From contig JAOPYO010000131.1 in the NCBI GenBank assembly GCA_025964575.1, forward strand, positions 1-32,993: a stretch of DNA of 32,993 bases. Direction: 5' to 3'. The stretch is from Actinomycetes bacterium (GTDB lineage Bacteria > Actinomycetota > Actinomycetes > Streptosporangiales > Streptosporangiaceae). A program made the position numbers and the translations under genes. The notes beneath the pieces are model-generated. The model searched no databases. It was not told where the DNA came from and saw only the letters and a list, made by a program, of their open reading frames with translations. Below are positions 8,089 through 17,470 of the stretch, one piece after another. Position 1 is the stretch's first letter, and the number at the start of each line of letters is the position of its first letter.

Positions 8089-8865
8089 CTAAACCCTGTG
8101 GGCGGCGACGTGGGCCCAGGATTGGGTGAACCAGAGCTCGCCGCCGATGATGCGGGGCTTGGCGCCGGTCCGTGGGCCACCATCGACCTCTGCGGTCAGC
8201 GCCGTGCGGATTCCGTCCGCCGCTCGGGGATCGGGCGCGTCGGCCAGCCAGGGCTCGACGGGACGCTCCACGGTGAAGATGTCGAGCCGCCGCACGTCCG
8301 CGCCGGCGCCGGTGATCAGGTCGACGAGCCGGGCCACGGAGGGGGTCGGCGGGTGGGCCGGGTCGCGGAGCCGTTCGATCCGGTCCCGGTCGGGGCTGGC
8401 GAGGTTCGGCCGGACCAGGTCGGCGATGACCAGACGCCCACCAGGACGGCAGACGCGCAGCATCTCTCTGAGTGCCCGTCCGGGGTCCGCCATCCGGAAC
8501 AGCGAGAACCTGGAAGTGACCAACGTGAAGGAGCCGTCCCGGTAAGGCAGCGCGGAGGCGTCGGCTCGTATGGCCGGCGCATCGGGGTCGAAGGCCCGGC
8601 GTTCGGGGGCCGTCGATCGTGTGCCGCTGGTGAACACCACGGTCGGAGTACGGCCATCGTGGGGCGTCGCGGCCCGCACGGCCCGCGGTGCGGCATCGAC
8701 GGTGGTCACATGCCGTACCCGGGGACTCATGGCGGGTCCGACCGGCCCATCGCCATAGGCGACGTCGAGGCACACGTCTTCGCGGACCGGCTCGGCGAAC
8801 TCCATCAGGCGACTCAGATACGGAGTCGGCGGGGTGCTGATCCGAGTCCTGGTCCCCTGTGCCAC
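8089..8865 (-). CDS. Class I SAM-dependent methyltransferase (type 11 fold)
   Basis: A cytosolic methyltransferase of 258 residues with unknown substrate. The glycine-rich motif I is unusual (VCLDVAYGDGPVG, where family members usually have DxGxGxG). Later motifs are normal: the acidic residue in VTTVDAAP, ADASALPYRDGSFTLVTSRFSL, then REMLRVCRPGGRLVIADLV as in UbiE-like enzymes. The GTG at 8865 is chosen because GAGGAG lies 6 nt upstream; the open frame extends a further 76 codons but that part is Cys/Ser/Pro-rich and overlaps another small gene. It follows the 52-residue membrane protein gene by 88 bp on the same strand and is convergent with the SpoIIE gene. Confidence 0.82.
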   Translation of the reverse strand: MAQGTRTRISTPPTPYLSRLMEFAEPVREDVCLDVAYGDGPVGPAMSPRVRHVTTVDAAPRAVRAATPHDGRTPTVVFTSGTRSTAPERRAFDPDAPAIRADASALPYRDGSFTLVTSRFSLFRMADPGRALREMLRVCRPGGRLVIADLVRPNLASPDRDRIERLRDPAHPPTPSVARLVDLITGAGADVRRLDIFTVERPVEPWLADAPDPRAADGIRTALTAEVDGGPRTGAKPRIIGGELWFTQSWAHVAAHRV

Positions 8866-8953
8866 GTCCGTCTCCTCACCACCCGGGAAAGTCCTGTCAC
8901 CAGTAAGACTCAACCTGGAGGTGCGGAGTTCGCTGATCCGGTAAAAATCTGTC

Positions 8954-9112
8954 TTACCGCAGGTGCTGGCCCCACAAGGCCAGGACGACCAGGACGAACA
9001 CCACGGCGATGGCGTTCCCGGCAGGGGTGGGAATCCGCAGCCGTCCGGTGACCCAGCGGATGCAGAAAACACACAGGATCGCGAGTACAGCAAGTGTGAT
9101 GATCCCGGACAT
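8954..9112 (-). CDS. Small two-helix membrane protein (52 aa)
   Basis: This short gene is easily missed. It reads MSGIITLAVLAILCVFCIRW, then a basic loop (TGRLRIPTPAG), then NAIAVVFVLVVLALW and a short QHLR tail: two hydrophobic helices around a polar turn. AGAGG lies about 7 nt before the ATG at 9112. Codon use is that of a high-GC coding frame. It lies upstream of the methyltransferase gene on the same strand, so the two may be co-transcribed. No family is recognised. Confidence 0.65.
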   Translation of the reverse strand: MSGIITLAVLAILCVFCIRWVTGRLRIPTPAGNAIAVVFVLVVLALWGQHLR

Positions 9113-9288
9113 GCATCTACCTCTCGAGGGGTCTTCTCAGCAGAGTACGCATCCCTCGCAGAAGAACGAAGCCCGACTCATGCAACCGCTACGGCGGCTA
9201 TCACATGATCGTGGAAGGAGTTGGGTTCGCATGGTCTTGGGGTAGGTATGGGGGCTACCGCGTTGTCCGCAGGCCGAGGGAGCGGGGG

Positions 9289-11316
9289 ATGGTGGTCGCT
9301 GGGGCGGGCAGAGCCATGCCCAAGGGGCGGGATCTCTATGTGATCCTTGGTGCGCTCATGCTCGCCATGCTGCTCGCCGCGCTGGACCAGACCATCGTAT
9401 CGACGGCCCTGCCCACGATCGTGAGCGACCTGGGCGGCCTGAATCACCTGTCCTGGGTCGTCACGGCCTACATTCTCGCCGCCACCGCCTCGACCCCCCT
9501 GTGGGGCAAGCTCGGCGACCAGTTCGGGCGCAAGCGGCTCTTCCAGACCTCCATCGTGATCTTCCTGGCCGGATCCGCGCTATGCGGGCTGTCCGGCAGC
9601 ATGGGACAGCTGATCGCCTTCCGCGCGCTCCAGGGGCTGGGCGGCGGTGGTCTCATGGTGCTCGCCATGGCGATCGTCGGCGACGTGGTGCCTCCCCGTG
9701 AGCGCGGTCGCTATCAGGGCATCTTCGGCGCGGTGTTCGGGGTGGCCAGCGTGGCGGGGCCGTTGCTCGGCGGATTCTTCGTCGACAGCCTGTCCTGGCG
9801 ATGGGTGTTCTACGTCAACCTGCCGATCGGGGTGCTGGCCCTCATCGCGATCGCGGCCGTCCTGCACGCCACGTCCGAGCGCGGTCGTCACAAGATCGAC
9901 TATTTGGGCACGGTGCTGCTGGCCGGAGCCGCCGTCTGTCTCGTCCTGATGACCACCTGGGGTGGCACGCAATACCCGTGGGGATCCCCGACGATCATCG
10001 GGCTCGGCGTGGCGTCGGTGGTTCTCGCCGTCGGCTGGGGATTCGCGGAACGCCGCGCGGCCGAGCCGGTGCTGCCGCTGCACCTCTTCCGCTCCTCGGT
10101 GTTCTCGCTCGCTTCGGCGATCTCGTTCGTCGTCGGATTCGCGATGTTCGGTGCGCTCACCTACCTTTCGATCTTTCTCCAGGTGGTGAAGGGCATCACC
10201 CCGACATTGTCCGGGCTGCATCTGCTGCCGATGATGCTGGGCCTGCTCACCGCCTCGATCACGTCCGGCCAGGTGATCACCCGGACCGGCCGCTACAAGA
10301 TCTTCCCGATCTTCGGTACGGCGATCACGACGCTCGGGTTGTTTCTCTGTTCGCGGCTGGACGAGACCAGCTCCACGTTCACGATGAGTGTGTACCTCTG
10401 CGTCCTCGGCGTCGGGCTGGGGCTGGTCATGCAGGTACTCGTGATCGCCGTGCAGAACGCGGTCGACTACCAGGACCTGGGCACGGCGACCTCCGGGGCG
10501 ACGTTCTTCCGGTCGATCGGCGGCTCGTTCGGCGTAGCGGCGTTCGGTTCCGTCTTCAACAGCCGGCTGGCGGTGAACTTGGCAGAGGCGCTGCAGAAGG
10601 TGAAGCTCCCTACGGGGGTCACGCCAGAGACGATCCAGCGGAACTCCGCGGCGCTCAGGAGGCTTCCGGTCGCCGTGCGGGGCGAGCTCATCCATGCGTA
10701 CGCGCTGTCGATCCAGACGGTCTTCCTCTGGGCGGCACCCGTGGCCGCGGTCGCGTTCGTACTGACCTGGTTCCTGCGTGAGGTCCCGCTGCGGAAGACG
10801 TCCCAGGCGGTGGACCTCGGTGAGGGACTCGGCGGGGCGCCGACGTCCCGCTCGTCGCTGGCCGAGTTGGACCGGGCGCTCACCTGTCTGATCACTAAGG
10901 ACTCAGCTGCGCGCGAGATGTACGAGGGGCTCGCCCGGCAGGCCGGCGTCGCCCTGCCCGCAGGCAGCGTGTGGGCGCTGGTGCGAGTCGACCGCGACGG
11001 GACGGTACGCGGTGCCGAGCTGGCCGAGCGCGTCGGGATGACCGTCGACCACGGGCGGCCGTACGTCGATCGCCTCGTCGACGATGGCCTCGTCGAGCGA
11101 TCGGGCGAGAACCTGGTGATCACCGACGCAGGCCGGGCTGTGGCCGGGCGGCTCTACGAGGCCCGCCGCAAGGGACTCGCACATCTGCTGGAGGGCTGGC
11201 AGCCGGAGCGTAACCCGGAGCTCTCGGAACTGCTCATGAAGCTGTGCCAGACCACCCTTGGCTGCGCCGCCGAGGAGAGGCTCCTCACCGCTGAACGCCC
11301 GCGCCCGGCTGGTTAA
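9289..11316 (+). CDS. DHA2-family (EmrB/QacA) multidrug exporter fused to a winged-helix domain
   Basis: An inner-membrane proton antiporter with about 14 transmembrane segments, followed by a cytosolic C-terminal extension. Motifs of the DHA2 family are clear: LDQTIVSTALPTI in helix 1, GKLGDQFGRKRLF in the first loop, and GVASVAGPLLGG (motif C) in helix 5. After the last helix (ALTWFLREVPL) a segment of about 155 residues (from about residue 521) looks like a MarR-type winged helix: VRGAELAERVGMTVDHGRPYVDRLVDDGLVER, then GENLVITDAGR and a helical tail. I chose the ATG at 9289 (675 residues) because GAGGGAG lies 6 nt upstream; an in-frame ATG at 9205 has no ribosome site and adds basic, non-membrane sequence. 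The substrate is unknown. Confidence 0.87.
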   Translation: MVVAGAGRAMPKGRDLYVILGALMLAMLLAALDQTIVSTALPTIVSDLGGLNHLSWVVTAYILAATASTPLWGKLGDQFGRKRLFQTSIVIFLAGSALCGLSGSMGQLIAFRALQGLGGGGLMVLAMAIVGDVVPPRERGRYQGIFGAVFGVASVAGPLLGGFFVDSLSWRWVFYVNLPIGVLALIAIAAVLHATSERGRHKIDYLGTVLLAGAAVCLVLMTTWGGTQYPWGSPTIIGLGVASVVLAVGWGFAERRAAEPVLPLHLFRSSVFSLASAISFVVGFAMFGALTYLSIFLQVVKGITPTLSGLHLLPMMLGLLTASITSGQVITRTGRYKIFPIFGTAITTLGLFLCSRLDETSSTFTMSVYLCVLGVGLGLVMQVLVIAVQNAVDYQDLGTATSGATFFRSIGGSFGVAAFGSVFNSRLAVNLAEALQKVKLPTGVTPETIQRNSAALRRLPVAVRGELIHAYALSIQTVFLWAAPVAAVAFVLTWFLREVPLRKTSQAVDLGEGLGGAPTSRSSLAELDRALTCLITKDSAAREMYEGLARQAGVALPAGSVWALVRVDRDGTVRGAELAERVGMTVDHGRPYVDRLVDDGLVERSGENLVITDAGRAVAGRLYEARRKGLAHLLEGWQPERNPELSELLMKLCQTTLGCAAEERLLTAERPRPAG

Positions 11317-11434
11317 CGTGGCGTGACGAGATGAGCCTCACATGGCTTTGTGCTTGTCTCGATGTAATCTGATATTGACTGAATCTCGTTCGGTTTCGGG
11401 ACGGAACCCTTTTCCCAGAGCAATTGGAGGCATC

Positions 11435-12583
<1,149 letters not shown>

Positions 12584-12680
12584 TCAGTCGCTTAAGGCGG
12601 CGGCGGCCAGGACAGGTCACAGGCGCCACCATCATCGAGCGCATCTGACCAGTCCCTCACATCTGATCAACCGCTTGAAA

Positions 12681-12722
12681 GAATCGGGCGGGGTTCGCGG
12701 TGACGTGAACCTCGCCCGATTT
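12681..12722 (+). terminator. Hairpin terminator after thiolase
   Basis: An 18-bp stem (12682-12699 with 12704-12721) with two G-U pairs closes a GTGA loop and is followed by TTCC. It lies about 100 bp beyond the thiolase stop. Confidence 0.65.
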
Positions 12723-12733
12723 CCATGCGTGAT

Positions 12734-12794
12734 TCCCACTCTCCGTGATCATGTAGTAAGTACGGAAGGCATTGCATGATCACGGAGAGTGGGA
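12734..12794. promoter_or_regulatory. Perfect 20-bp inverted repeat upstream of the crotonase gene
   Basis: TCCCACTCTCCGTGATCATG at 12734-12753 recurs as its exact reverse complement at 12775-12794, with a 21-bp AT-richer spacer. The right arm ends 20 bp before the ATG at 12815. Each arm also contains a near-palindrome around TGATCA. It could be a paired operator or, if transcribed, a strong 5' leader hairpin close to the ribosome site. Confidence 0.7.
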
Positions 12795-12814
12795 GGCAGA
12801 GAGGTGGGACTGGC

Positions 12815-13714
12815 ATGTACGAGACGATCACGTATGAGGTCGGCGAGCACATCGCGCGGATCACGCTGAACCGACCGGAGGCGCGCAACGCGCTGAACGA
12901 TCAGATGACGGGGGAGTTGCTCGACGCGTTCGGTGCCGCCAAGGCCGATGACGACGTCCGGGTGATCGTGCTCACCGGCGCCGGTGACCGGGCGTTCTGC
13001 GCGGGCGCCGACCTCGGCGGTCTCGGCCAGGCGCAGCGCTCCGGCGTCCCGATCGCGGGTGTCGCCGATTCCGCGGACGTCGGTACCGAGCGTACGGGTG
13101 ACGTGGGTGGCGGTGCTGCTGGTACCGGGGAAACGAGCGCCGGTACGGGTCGTACGGGGAGAACCAGCGATGCCATCCGGGACAGCGCGATCTATCGGCT
13201 GTTCACCGGATTTCCCCGGCTGGGTAAGCCCATCATCGGACGCCTGGCGGGGCATGCCATCGCCGGCGGGCTGGGGCTGGCCGTCTCCTGCGATCTCGTG
13301 ATCGCCGCCGACGACGTCAAGCTCGGCACGCCCGAGGTCAACGTTGGCCTCTGGCCCATGATGATCATGGCGATCATCAACCGTAACGTGGCCCCGAAGC
13401 AGGCGTTCAAGCTGTACTACACCGGTCAGATGATCACTGCCCGGGAGGGCAGGGAGATCGGTCTGGTCACCGAGGTCGTACCACGTGCGGAACTGGACGC
13501 GCGAGTGGACGAACTGGCTCACATCATCGCAGCCAAGAGCCCGCTCGGGCTGCGACTGGGCCGGAACGCGTTCTTCGCCATCGAAGGCCGGCCCTTCGAC
13601 GACCAGATCGCCTATCTGCTCGGCTGCCTGGTCGAGCTGGCCGGCACCGATGACGCCAAGGAAGGCATCACTGCCTTCCTGGAGAAGCGGACCCCCGACT
13701 TCCAAGGCCGCTGA
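12815..13714 (+). CDS. Enoyl-CoA hydratase/isomerase (crotonase) family protein with insertion
   Basis: A crotonase-fold protein of 299 residues; most family members have about 260. The N-terminus (ARITLNRPEARNALN), the oxyanion-hole segment DRAFCAGADLGGLG, GHAIAGGLGLAVSCDL, GTPEVNVGLWP and the C-terminal TDDAKEGITAFLEKRTP are typical. Aligned to rat enoyl-CoA hydratase, the second catalytic glutamate (Glu164) is kept in GTPE, but the first (Glu144) is glycine here. A low-complexity Gly/Thr/Ala insertion of about 40 residues follows the first oxyanion loop (about residues 75-120). The ATG at 12815 has GAGGTGG upstream. An earlier in-frame ATG at 12776 lies inside the inverted repeat and is unlikely. 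Hydration activity is therefore uncertain; isomerase or another crotonase reaction is possible. Confidence 0.85.
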   Translation: MYETITYEVGEHIARITLNRPEARNALNDQMTGELLDAFGAAKADDDVRVIVLTGAGDRAFCAGADLGGLGQAQRSGVPIAGVADSADVGTERTGDVGGGAAGTGETSAGTGRTGRTSDAIRDSAIYRLFTGFPRLGKPIIGRLAGHAIAGGLGLAVSCDLVIAADDVKLGTPEVNVGLWPMMIMAIINRNVAPKQAFKLYYTGQMITAREGREIGLVTEVVPRAELDARVDELAHIIAAKSPLGLRLGRNAFFAIEGRPFDDQIAYLLGCLVELAGTDDAKEGITAFLEKRTPDFQGR

Positions 13715-13771
13715 TCAGCGTCGAATATTTCGGTGCTCGTCGAAGTTTCTGGCACCTATTGTTCGGTGGTG

Positions 13772-14680
13772 ATGACTTCTGAAGCAGTGGCCGTGGACGA
13801 TCCCGCTCCGGCGTCTCCACGGCCTCGACTGCTCCCCGTGCTCGCCGCGCTGGTCACCGTGGTGCTGTGGGCGTCGGCCTTCGTCGGGATCCGCTCCGCG
13901 GGGCACGAACTGTCGGCCGGGCCGCTCGCGCTGGCCCGGCTGGCGGTGGCGGCCGTCGTCCTCGGGCTCGTCGTGCTGTTTCGCAGGGAACGACTCCCCG
14001 TTCGGAGCGACTTGCCCGCCATCGCGCTCTGCGGGGCCTTGTGGTTCGCGGCTTACAACGTTCTTCTCAACGCCGGTGAACGGCGGGTCGACGCCGGGAC
14101 CGCTGCCATGGTCGTCAATATCGGGCCCATTCTGATCGCGGTCCTGGCCGGGAAGCTGCTCAAGGAGGGCTTCCCCCGCCCGCTGCTGGTCGGCGCGGCG
14201 ATCGCGTTCGGCGGCACCACCGTCATCGGGCTGGCGACCAGTACGGGAGACCGTTCCTCCACGTACGGAGTATTGCTCTGCGTGCTCGCCGCGATCACCT
14301 ACGCGGGAGGAGTGGTCGTACAGAAACCGCTGCTCACCAGGGTCTCCGCACTACAGGTCACCTGGCTGGCCTGCACCGTCGGGTTTCTGCTCTGCCTCCC
14401 GTACGCGCCCGTCCTGTGGCGCGAGCTGGGGCACGCCAGCGGCGGTGCGATCGGCTGGGCCGTCTATCTCGGCGCTCTGCCCACTGCGGTCGCCTTCACC
14501 ACCTGGGCGTACGCGCTGGCCCACACCACGGCCGGACGGATGGGAACCACGACCTACCTTGTCCCGCCCCTGGTGATTCTGCTTTCCTGGCTTCTGCTCG
14601 GAGAGAGCCCGCCCATACTGGCGCTCGCCGGCGGGGTGCTCTGCCTCGTCGGGGTTGCGGTGACCCGGCGTAGACGCTGA
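13772..14680 (+). CDS. EamA/DMT-family transporter
   Basis: A membrane protein of about 302 residues with ten hydrophobic segments arranged as two EamA repeats (about 18-145 and 160-300), in the drug/metabolite transporter superfamily. The first helix ends with VVLWASAFVGIRSA, a typical EamA start, and the second repeat has TAVAFTTWAYALAHTTAGRMGTTTYLVPPLVILLSWLLLGE. It probably exports a small metabolite or amino acid. The ATG at 13772 follows two in-frame GTG codons; no clear ribosome site precedes any of them, so a leaderless or coupled start is possible (57 bp after the crotonase stop). Confidence 0.85.
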   Translation: MTSEAVAVDDPAPASPRPRLLPVLAALVTVVLWASAFVGIRSAGHELSAGPLALARLAVAAVVLGLVVLFRRERLPVRSDLPAIALCGALWFAAYNVLLNAGERRVDAGTAAMVVNIGPILIAVLAGKLLKEGFPRPLLVGAAIAFGGTTVIGLATSTGDRSSTYGVLLCVLAAITYAGGVVVQKPLLTRVSALQVTWLACTVGFLLCLPYAPVLWRELGHASGGAIGWAVYLGALPTAVAFTTWAYALAHTTAGRMGTTTYLVPPLVILLSWLLLGESPPILALAGGVLCLVGVAVTRRRR

Positions 14681-14857
14681 GCGCGCCATCGCATCGGGAG
14701 CCGCTGACCCTAGACCAACGCACGGGCGGCCGAAAGCAACGCTGAGAGGCGGCCTCCTCTACCGAACCGTCATTCGGTCCGTCTTGAGGGCTGATCAGCC
14801 GTCGGTATCCCATCCACAGTCGAACCGCGGTTGGCAGGCCAAGGCTCCGCGACACCA

Positions 14858-15169
14858 TTAGCCGCAGTTGTCGGCGATCTTGGTTTGATTTTTGCTGTTC
14901 CACCAGGCTGAGTGGTACTGCCTGCGTGCGGGAACGCACGCGATGGTGGGGCCCATGCCGAAGTAGTGGCTGATCTCGATCTTCACCGGGTGTGTTGCGC
15001 AGTTGTGGTACACGGCGTCGACACCTTCGTGGTTGAGCCCGCCGCACTCCCATCTGGCCTTGACGGAGTGCGCGCTGTGGGTGCCGGCCTTGCTGAACGC
15101 AGGCGCCGCCGGCCCCGGGCCGGCCATCGCGAATGTCATGAAACCGACCAGAACACTGAAGACCTTCAC
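14858..15169 (-). CDS. Small secreted cysteine-containing protein
   Basis: A protein of 103 residues with a signal peptide (VKVFSVLVGFMTFAMAGPGPAAPAFS) and a mature part with four cysteines spaced as ECGG, HNCA, ACVP and DNCG, probably two disulfides. The GTG at 15169 is set by GGGGGAGG 5 nt upstream. The spacing (C-G, YHNC, VKIEI, CVP, W, C) recalls small secreted actinobacterial proteins annotated as DUF6355, but that is from memory and tentative. It is monocistronic between the convergent DMT gene and the acyl-CoA dehydrogenase gene. Function unknown. Confidence 0.72.
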   Translation of the reverse strand: MKVFSVLVGFMTFAMAGPGPAAPAFSKAGTHSAHSVKARWECGGLNHEGVDAVYHNCATHPVKIEISHYFGMGPTIACVPARRQYHSAWWNSKNQTKIADNCG

Positions 15170-15229
15170 GTGGTCCTCCCCCTGGGAACCGATCACTCGC
15201 GCCTGGTGAGCCGCTCTGTCAGACGCCGA

Positions 15230-15259
15230 TTGATACCCAGTGTAATAACCGAACGTGAA
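15230..15259 (-). promoter_or_regulatory. Candidate promoter of the secreted Cys protein
   Basis: In an AT-richer stretch, minus-strand TTCACG (15254-15259) and TATCAA (15230-15235) are 18 bp apart, each matching 4 of 6 consensus bases. The start codon is about 60 bp downstream. Confidence 0.35.
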
Positions 15260-15378
15260 GAAGTCATTACGTTATGTCACGGATGGTAAAGGAGTGGAAC
15301 GCCTGTGTGCACGCTCGCGCACAGGTCCGAGCGTCCGCCGACGGGCAGGCCGATATGCGAGCCCCGGCGGGGAGAGGG

Positions 15379-17286
15379 TCAGGCGATGGGCCGGTGGACG
15401 TTCTCGCGTTGGGAAGGGCCCGGGGTGGCGTCGGCGATCCAGGGGCCGGGGATCGACGGGTCGAGGACGCCGTCCTCCAGCCAGGTGTACTCCCCGGCCA
15501 GCACCCTTTTGGCCACCTCGACGTCGAGGGCATCGGTGTTGTGCCAGAGCCGGTCGAAGAGCTCACCGACTCGTACCCTTGCCTGCCTGCAGAACGCGTC
15601 GGCCAGCTGACGCGCGGACTCGGCGGCAGGGCCCTCGTCCGAAGCGCCGTCCAACTGGGCGCGTACGCAGACCGCGCTCATCGCGAACAGCTCGGCTCCG
15701 ATGTCGACCATCCGGCCGAGGAAGCCCTGTTTGTATTCGAGTTTCCCCTGCCAGCGACCGGCGGCGTAGAACACCGAACGGGCCAGCTTGCGGGATGCGC
15801 GCTCGACGAAACGCAGGTGGGTCGCCAGCGGCCCGAACTCCGCATACGAACCGGGCCGTTGGCCGGCTCCCGTCACCAGGGTCGGCAGCCACGTGGCGTA
15901 GAAGCCGCCGGCCCGGCCGACCGCTCGCGCTTTGTCGCCCCGGGAGGCGTCCGGGTCGATGATGTCACCGGCCACCGACAGATGTGTGTCCACCGCCTCC
16001 CGGGCGATCAGCAGATGCATGATCTCTGAGCTTCCTTCGAAGATCCGATTGATCCGCAGGTCGCGGAGCATCTGCTCGGCCGGCACCCCGCGCTCGCCGC
16101 GCGCCGCAAGCGACGCCGCGGTCTCATAGCCGCGCCCGCCGCGGATCTGGACGAGCTCGTCGGCGATCCGGTAGGCCATCTCTGAGGCGTAGAGCTTGGC
16201 CAGGGCCGCCTCGATCCGGATGTCGTTGCGCTCGTCGTCGGCCAGTTCGCTGGACAGGTCGAGCATGGCCTCGAGCGCGTAGGCCGTGGCGGCGATGAAG
16301 GAGATCTTCACCGAGATCGCCTCATGGGACCCGATGGGCCGACCCCACTGGACGCGCTCGACGGACCACTCGCGGGCGATCTTCGTCGACCACTTCCCGG
16401 CCGCCGCGCACAGTGCGGGCAGCGACAGCCGACCGGTGTTCAGCGTAGTCAGGGCGATCTTGAGCCCTTGGCCTTCGCGGCCGATGAGATGCGCGGCCGG
16501 CACCCGTACGTCGTGCAACCGGGTGACACCGTTCTCGATGCCGCGCAGCCCCATGAAGGCGTTGCGGTTCTCGACAGTGACGCCCGGCGAGGCCGCTTCG
16601 ACCACGAAGGCCGAGATGCCGCCATGGTGCCCCTCCGACGAGGGGACGCGGGCCATCACGACGAGCAGGTCGGCGACCACGCCGTTGGTGGTCCACAGCT
16701 TGACCCCGTTGAGGACGTACGAGCCGTCAGGAGCAGGCACGGCGGTGGTCTGCAGCCGGGCCGGGTCCGAGCCCACGTCGGGCTCGGTGAGCAGGAACGC
16801 GCTGATCTCGTTGACGCAGCGTGGGAGCCATCGGGCCTTCTGTTCGGAAGTGCCGAACAACTTGATGGGCTGTGGCACCCCGATCGACTGATGGGCGGAG
16901 AGCAGCGCCCCAATGGCAGGACTGACCGACCCGACGATCATGAGTGCTTTGTTGTAGTAGACCTGGCTGAGCCCCAGCCCGCCGTACTCCTCGGGAATCT
17001 TCATGCCGAGTGCGCCAAGCGCACGCAGGCCCTTGATCACCTCGTCCGGTATGCGAGCCTCACGCTCGATGATCTCCGGTTCGATCTTGGTGGCGCAGAA
17101 CTCGCGCAGCAGGGTCAAGAACTCCTCTCCGCGGGCGATGCGTTCCCCTCGCGGATGCGGATGGATGAGATCCAGCCGGAAGTCCCCCAGGAACAACTGC
17201 TTCCCGAAGCTGGGCTGGCGCCATTCGGTCTCCCGGGCCTCCTCGGCCACCTTACGAGCCGTGCGTTCGTCAACGGGGTGAGTCAT
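15379..17286 (-). CDS. fadE: Acyl-CoA dehydrogenase, long form
   Basis: An FAD enzyme that introduces the alpha-beta double bond in acyl-CoA, the first step of beta-oxidation. At 635 residues it is longer than the 380-residue short-chain type; the extra C-terminal domain of about 190 residues resembles VLCAD/ACAD9-like or TIGR-type actinobacterial FadE proteins. Visible motifs are LTEPDVGSDPARLQTTA (FAD/substrate), KLWTTNG, FMGLRGIENGVTRLHDVRVP, the QIRGGRGYE segment and RINRIFEGSSEIM, where the catalytic glutamate of long-chain enzymes sits. The ATG at 17286 has GGGAGG upstream. It is divergent from an IclR regulator, with a 14-bp inverted repeat 46 bp upstream of its start. Confidence 0.9.
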   Translation of the reverse strand: MTHPVDERTARKVAEEARETEWRQPSFGKQLFLGDFRLDLIHPHPRGERIARGEEFLTLLREFCATKIEPEIIEREARIPDEVIKGLRALGALGMKIPEEYGGLGLSQVYYNKALMIVGSVSPAIGALLSAHQSIGVPQPIKLFGTSEQKARWLPRCVNEISAFLLTEPDVGSDPARLQTTAVPAPDGSYVLNGVKLWTTNGVVADLLVVMARVPSSEGHHGGISAFVVEAASPGVTVENRNAFMGLRGIENGVTRLHDVRVPAAHLIGREGQGLKIALTTLNTGRLSLPALCAAAGKWSTKIAREWSVERVQWGRPIGSHEAISVKISFIAATAYALEAMLDLSSELADDERNDIRIEAALAKLYASEMAYRIADELVQIRGGRGYETAASLAARGERGVPAEQMLRDLRINRIFEGSSEIMHLLIAREAVDTHLSVAGDIIDPDASRGDKARAVGRAGGFYATWLPTLVTGAGQRPGSYAEFGPLATHLRFVERASRKLARSVFYAAGRWQGKLEYKQGFLGRMVDIGAELFAMSAVCVRAQLDGASDEGPAAESARQLADAFCRQARVRVGELFDRLWHNTDALDVEVAKRVLAGEYTWLEDGVLDPSIPGPWIADATPGPSQRENVHRPIA

Positions 17287-17331
17287 GTCGGCCTCCCTGC
17301 CGGGGCATGTCTCTGAAGTTACGCCTCGGTT

Positions 17332-17345
17332 CTACTCCTGAGTAG
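17332..17345. promoter_or_regulatory. 14-bp inverted repeat, candidate operator
   Basis: CTACTC-CT-GAGTAG is a perfect inverted repeat with 6-bp arms and a 2-bp centre, 46 bp upstream of the acyl-CoA dehydrogenase start and in its divergent promoter region with iclR. Size and symmetry suit a TetR- or IclR-type dimer site. A second imperfect CTCCC/GGGAG repeat lies directly beside it (17347-17363). Confidence 0.5.
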
Positions 17346-17470
17346 CCTCCCCCGAGAGGGAGTGGGAAAACGCAGTCAGCGGCCGTACCAATAGTCGCGA
17401 CAATGATCGAAAGTGACGAGTATCCGCAAACGGCTTGACCCGATCAGGTCCGAGATGTTCGCTGTGTGTG

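Noticed and set aside
9205-9288. Earlier ATG start of the DHA2 exporter
   Set aside because: No ribosome site precedes 9205, and the added 28 residues are basic and not membrane-like; the ATG at 9289 has GAGGGAG.
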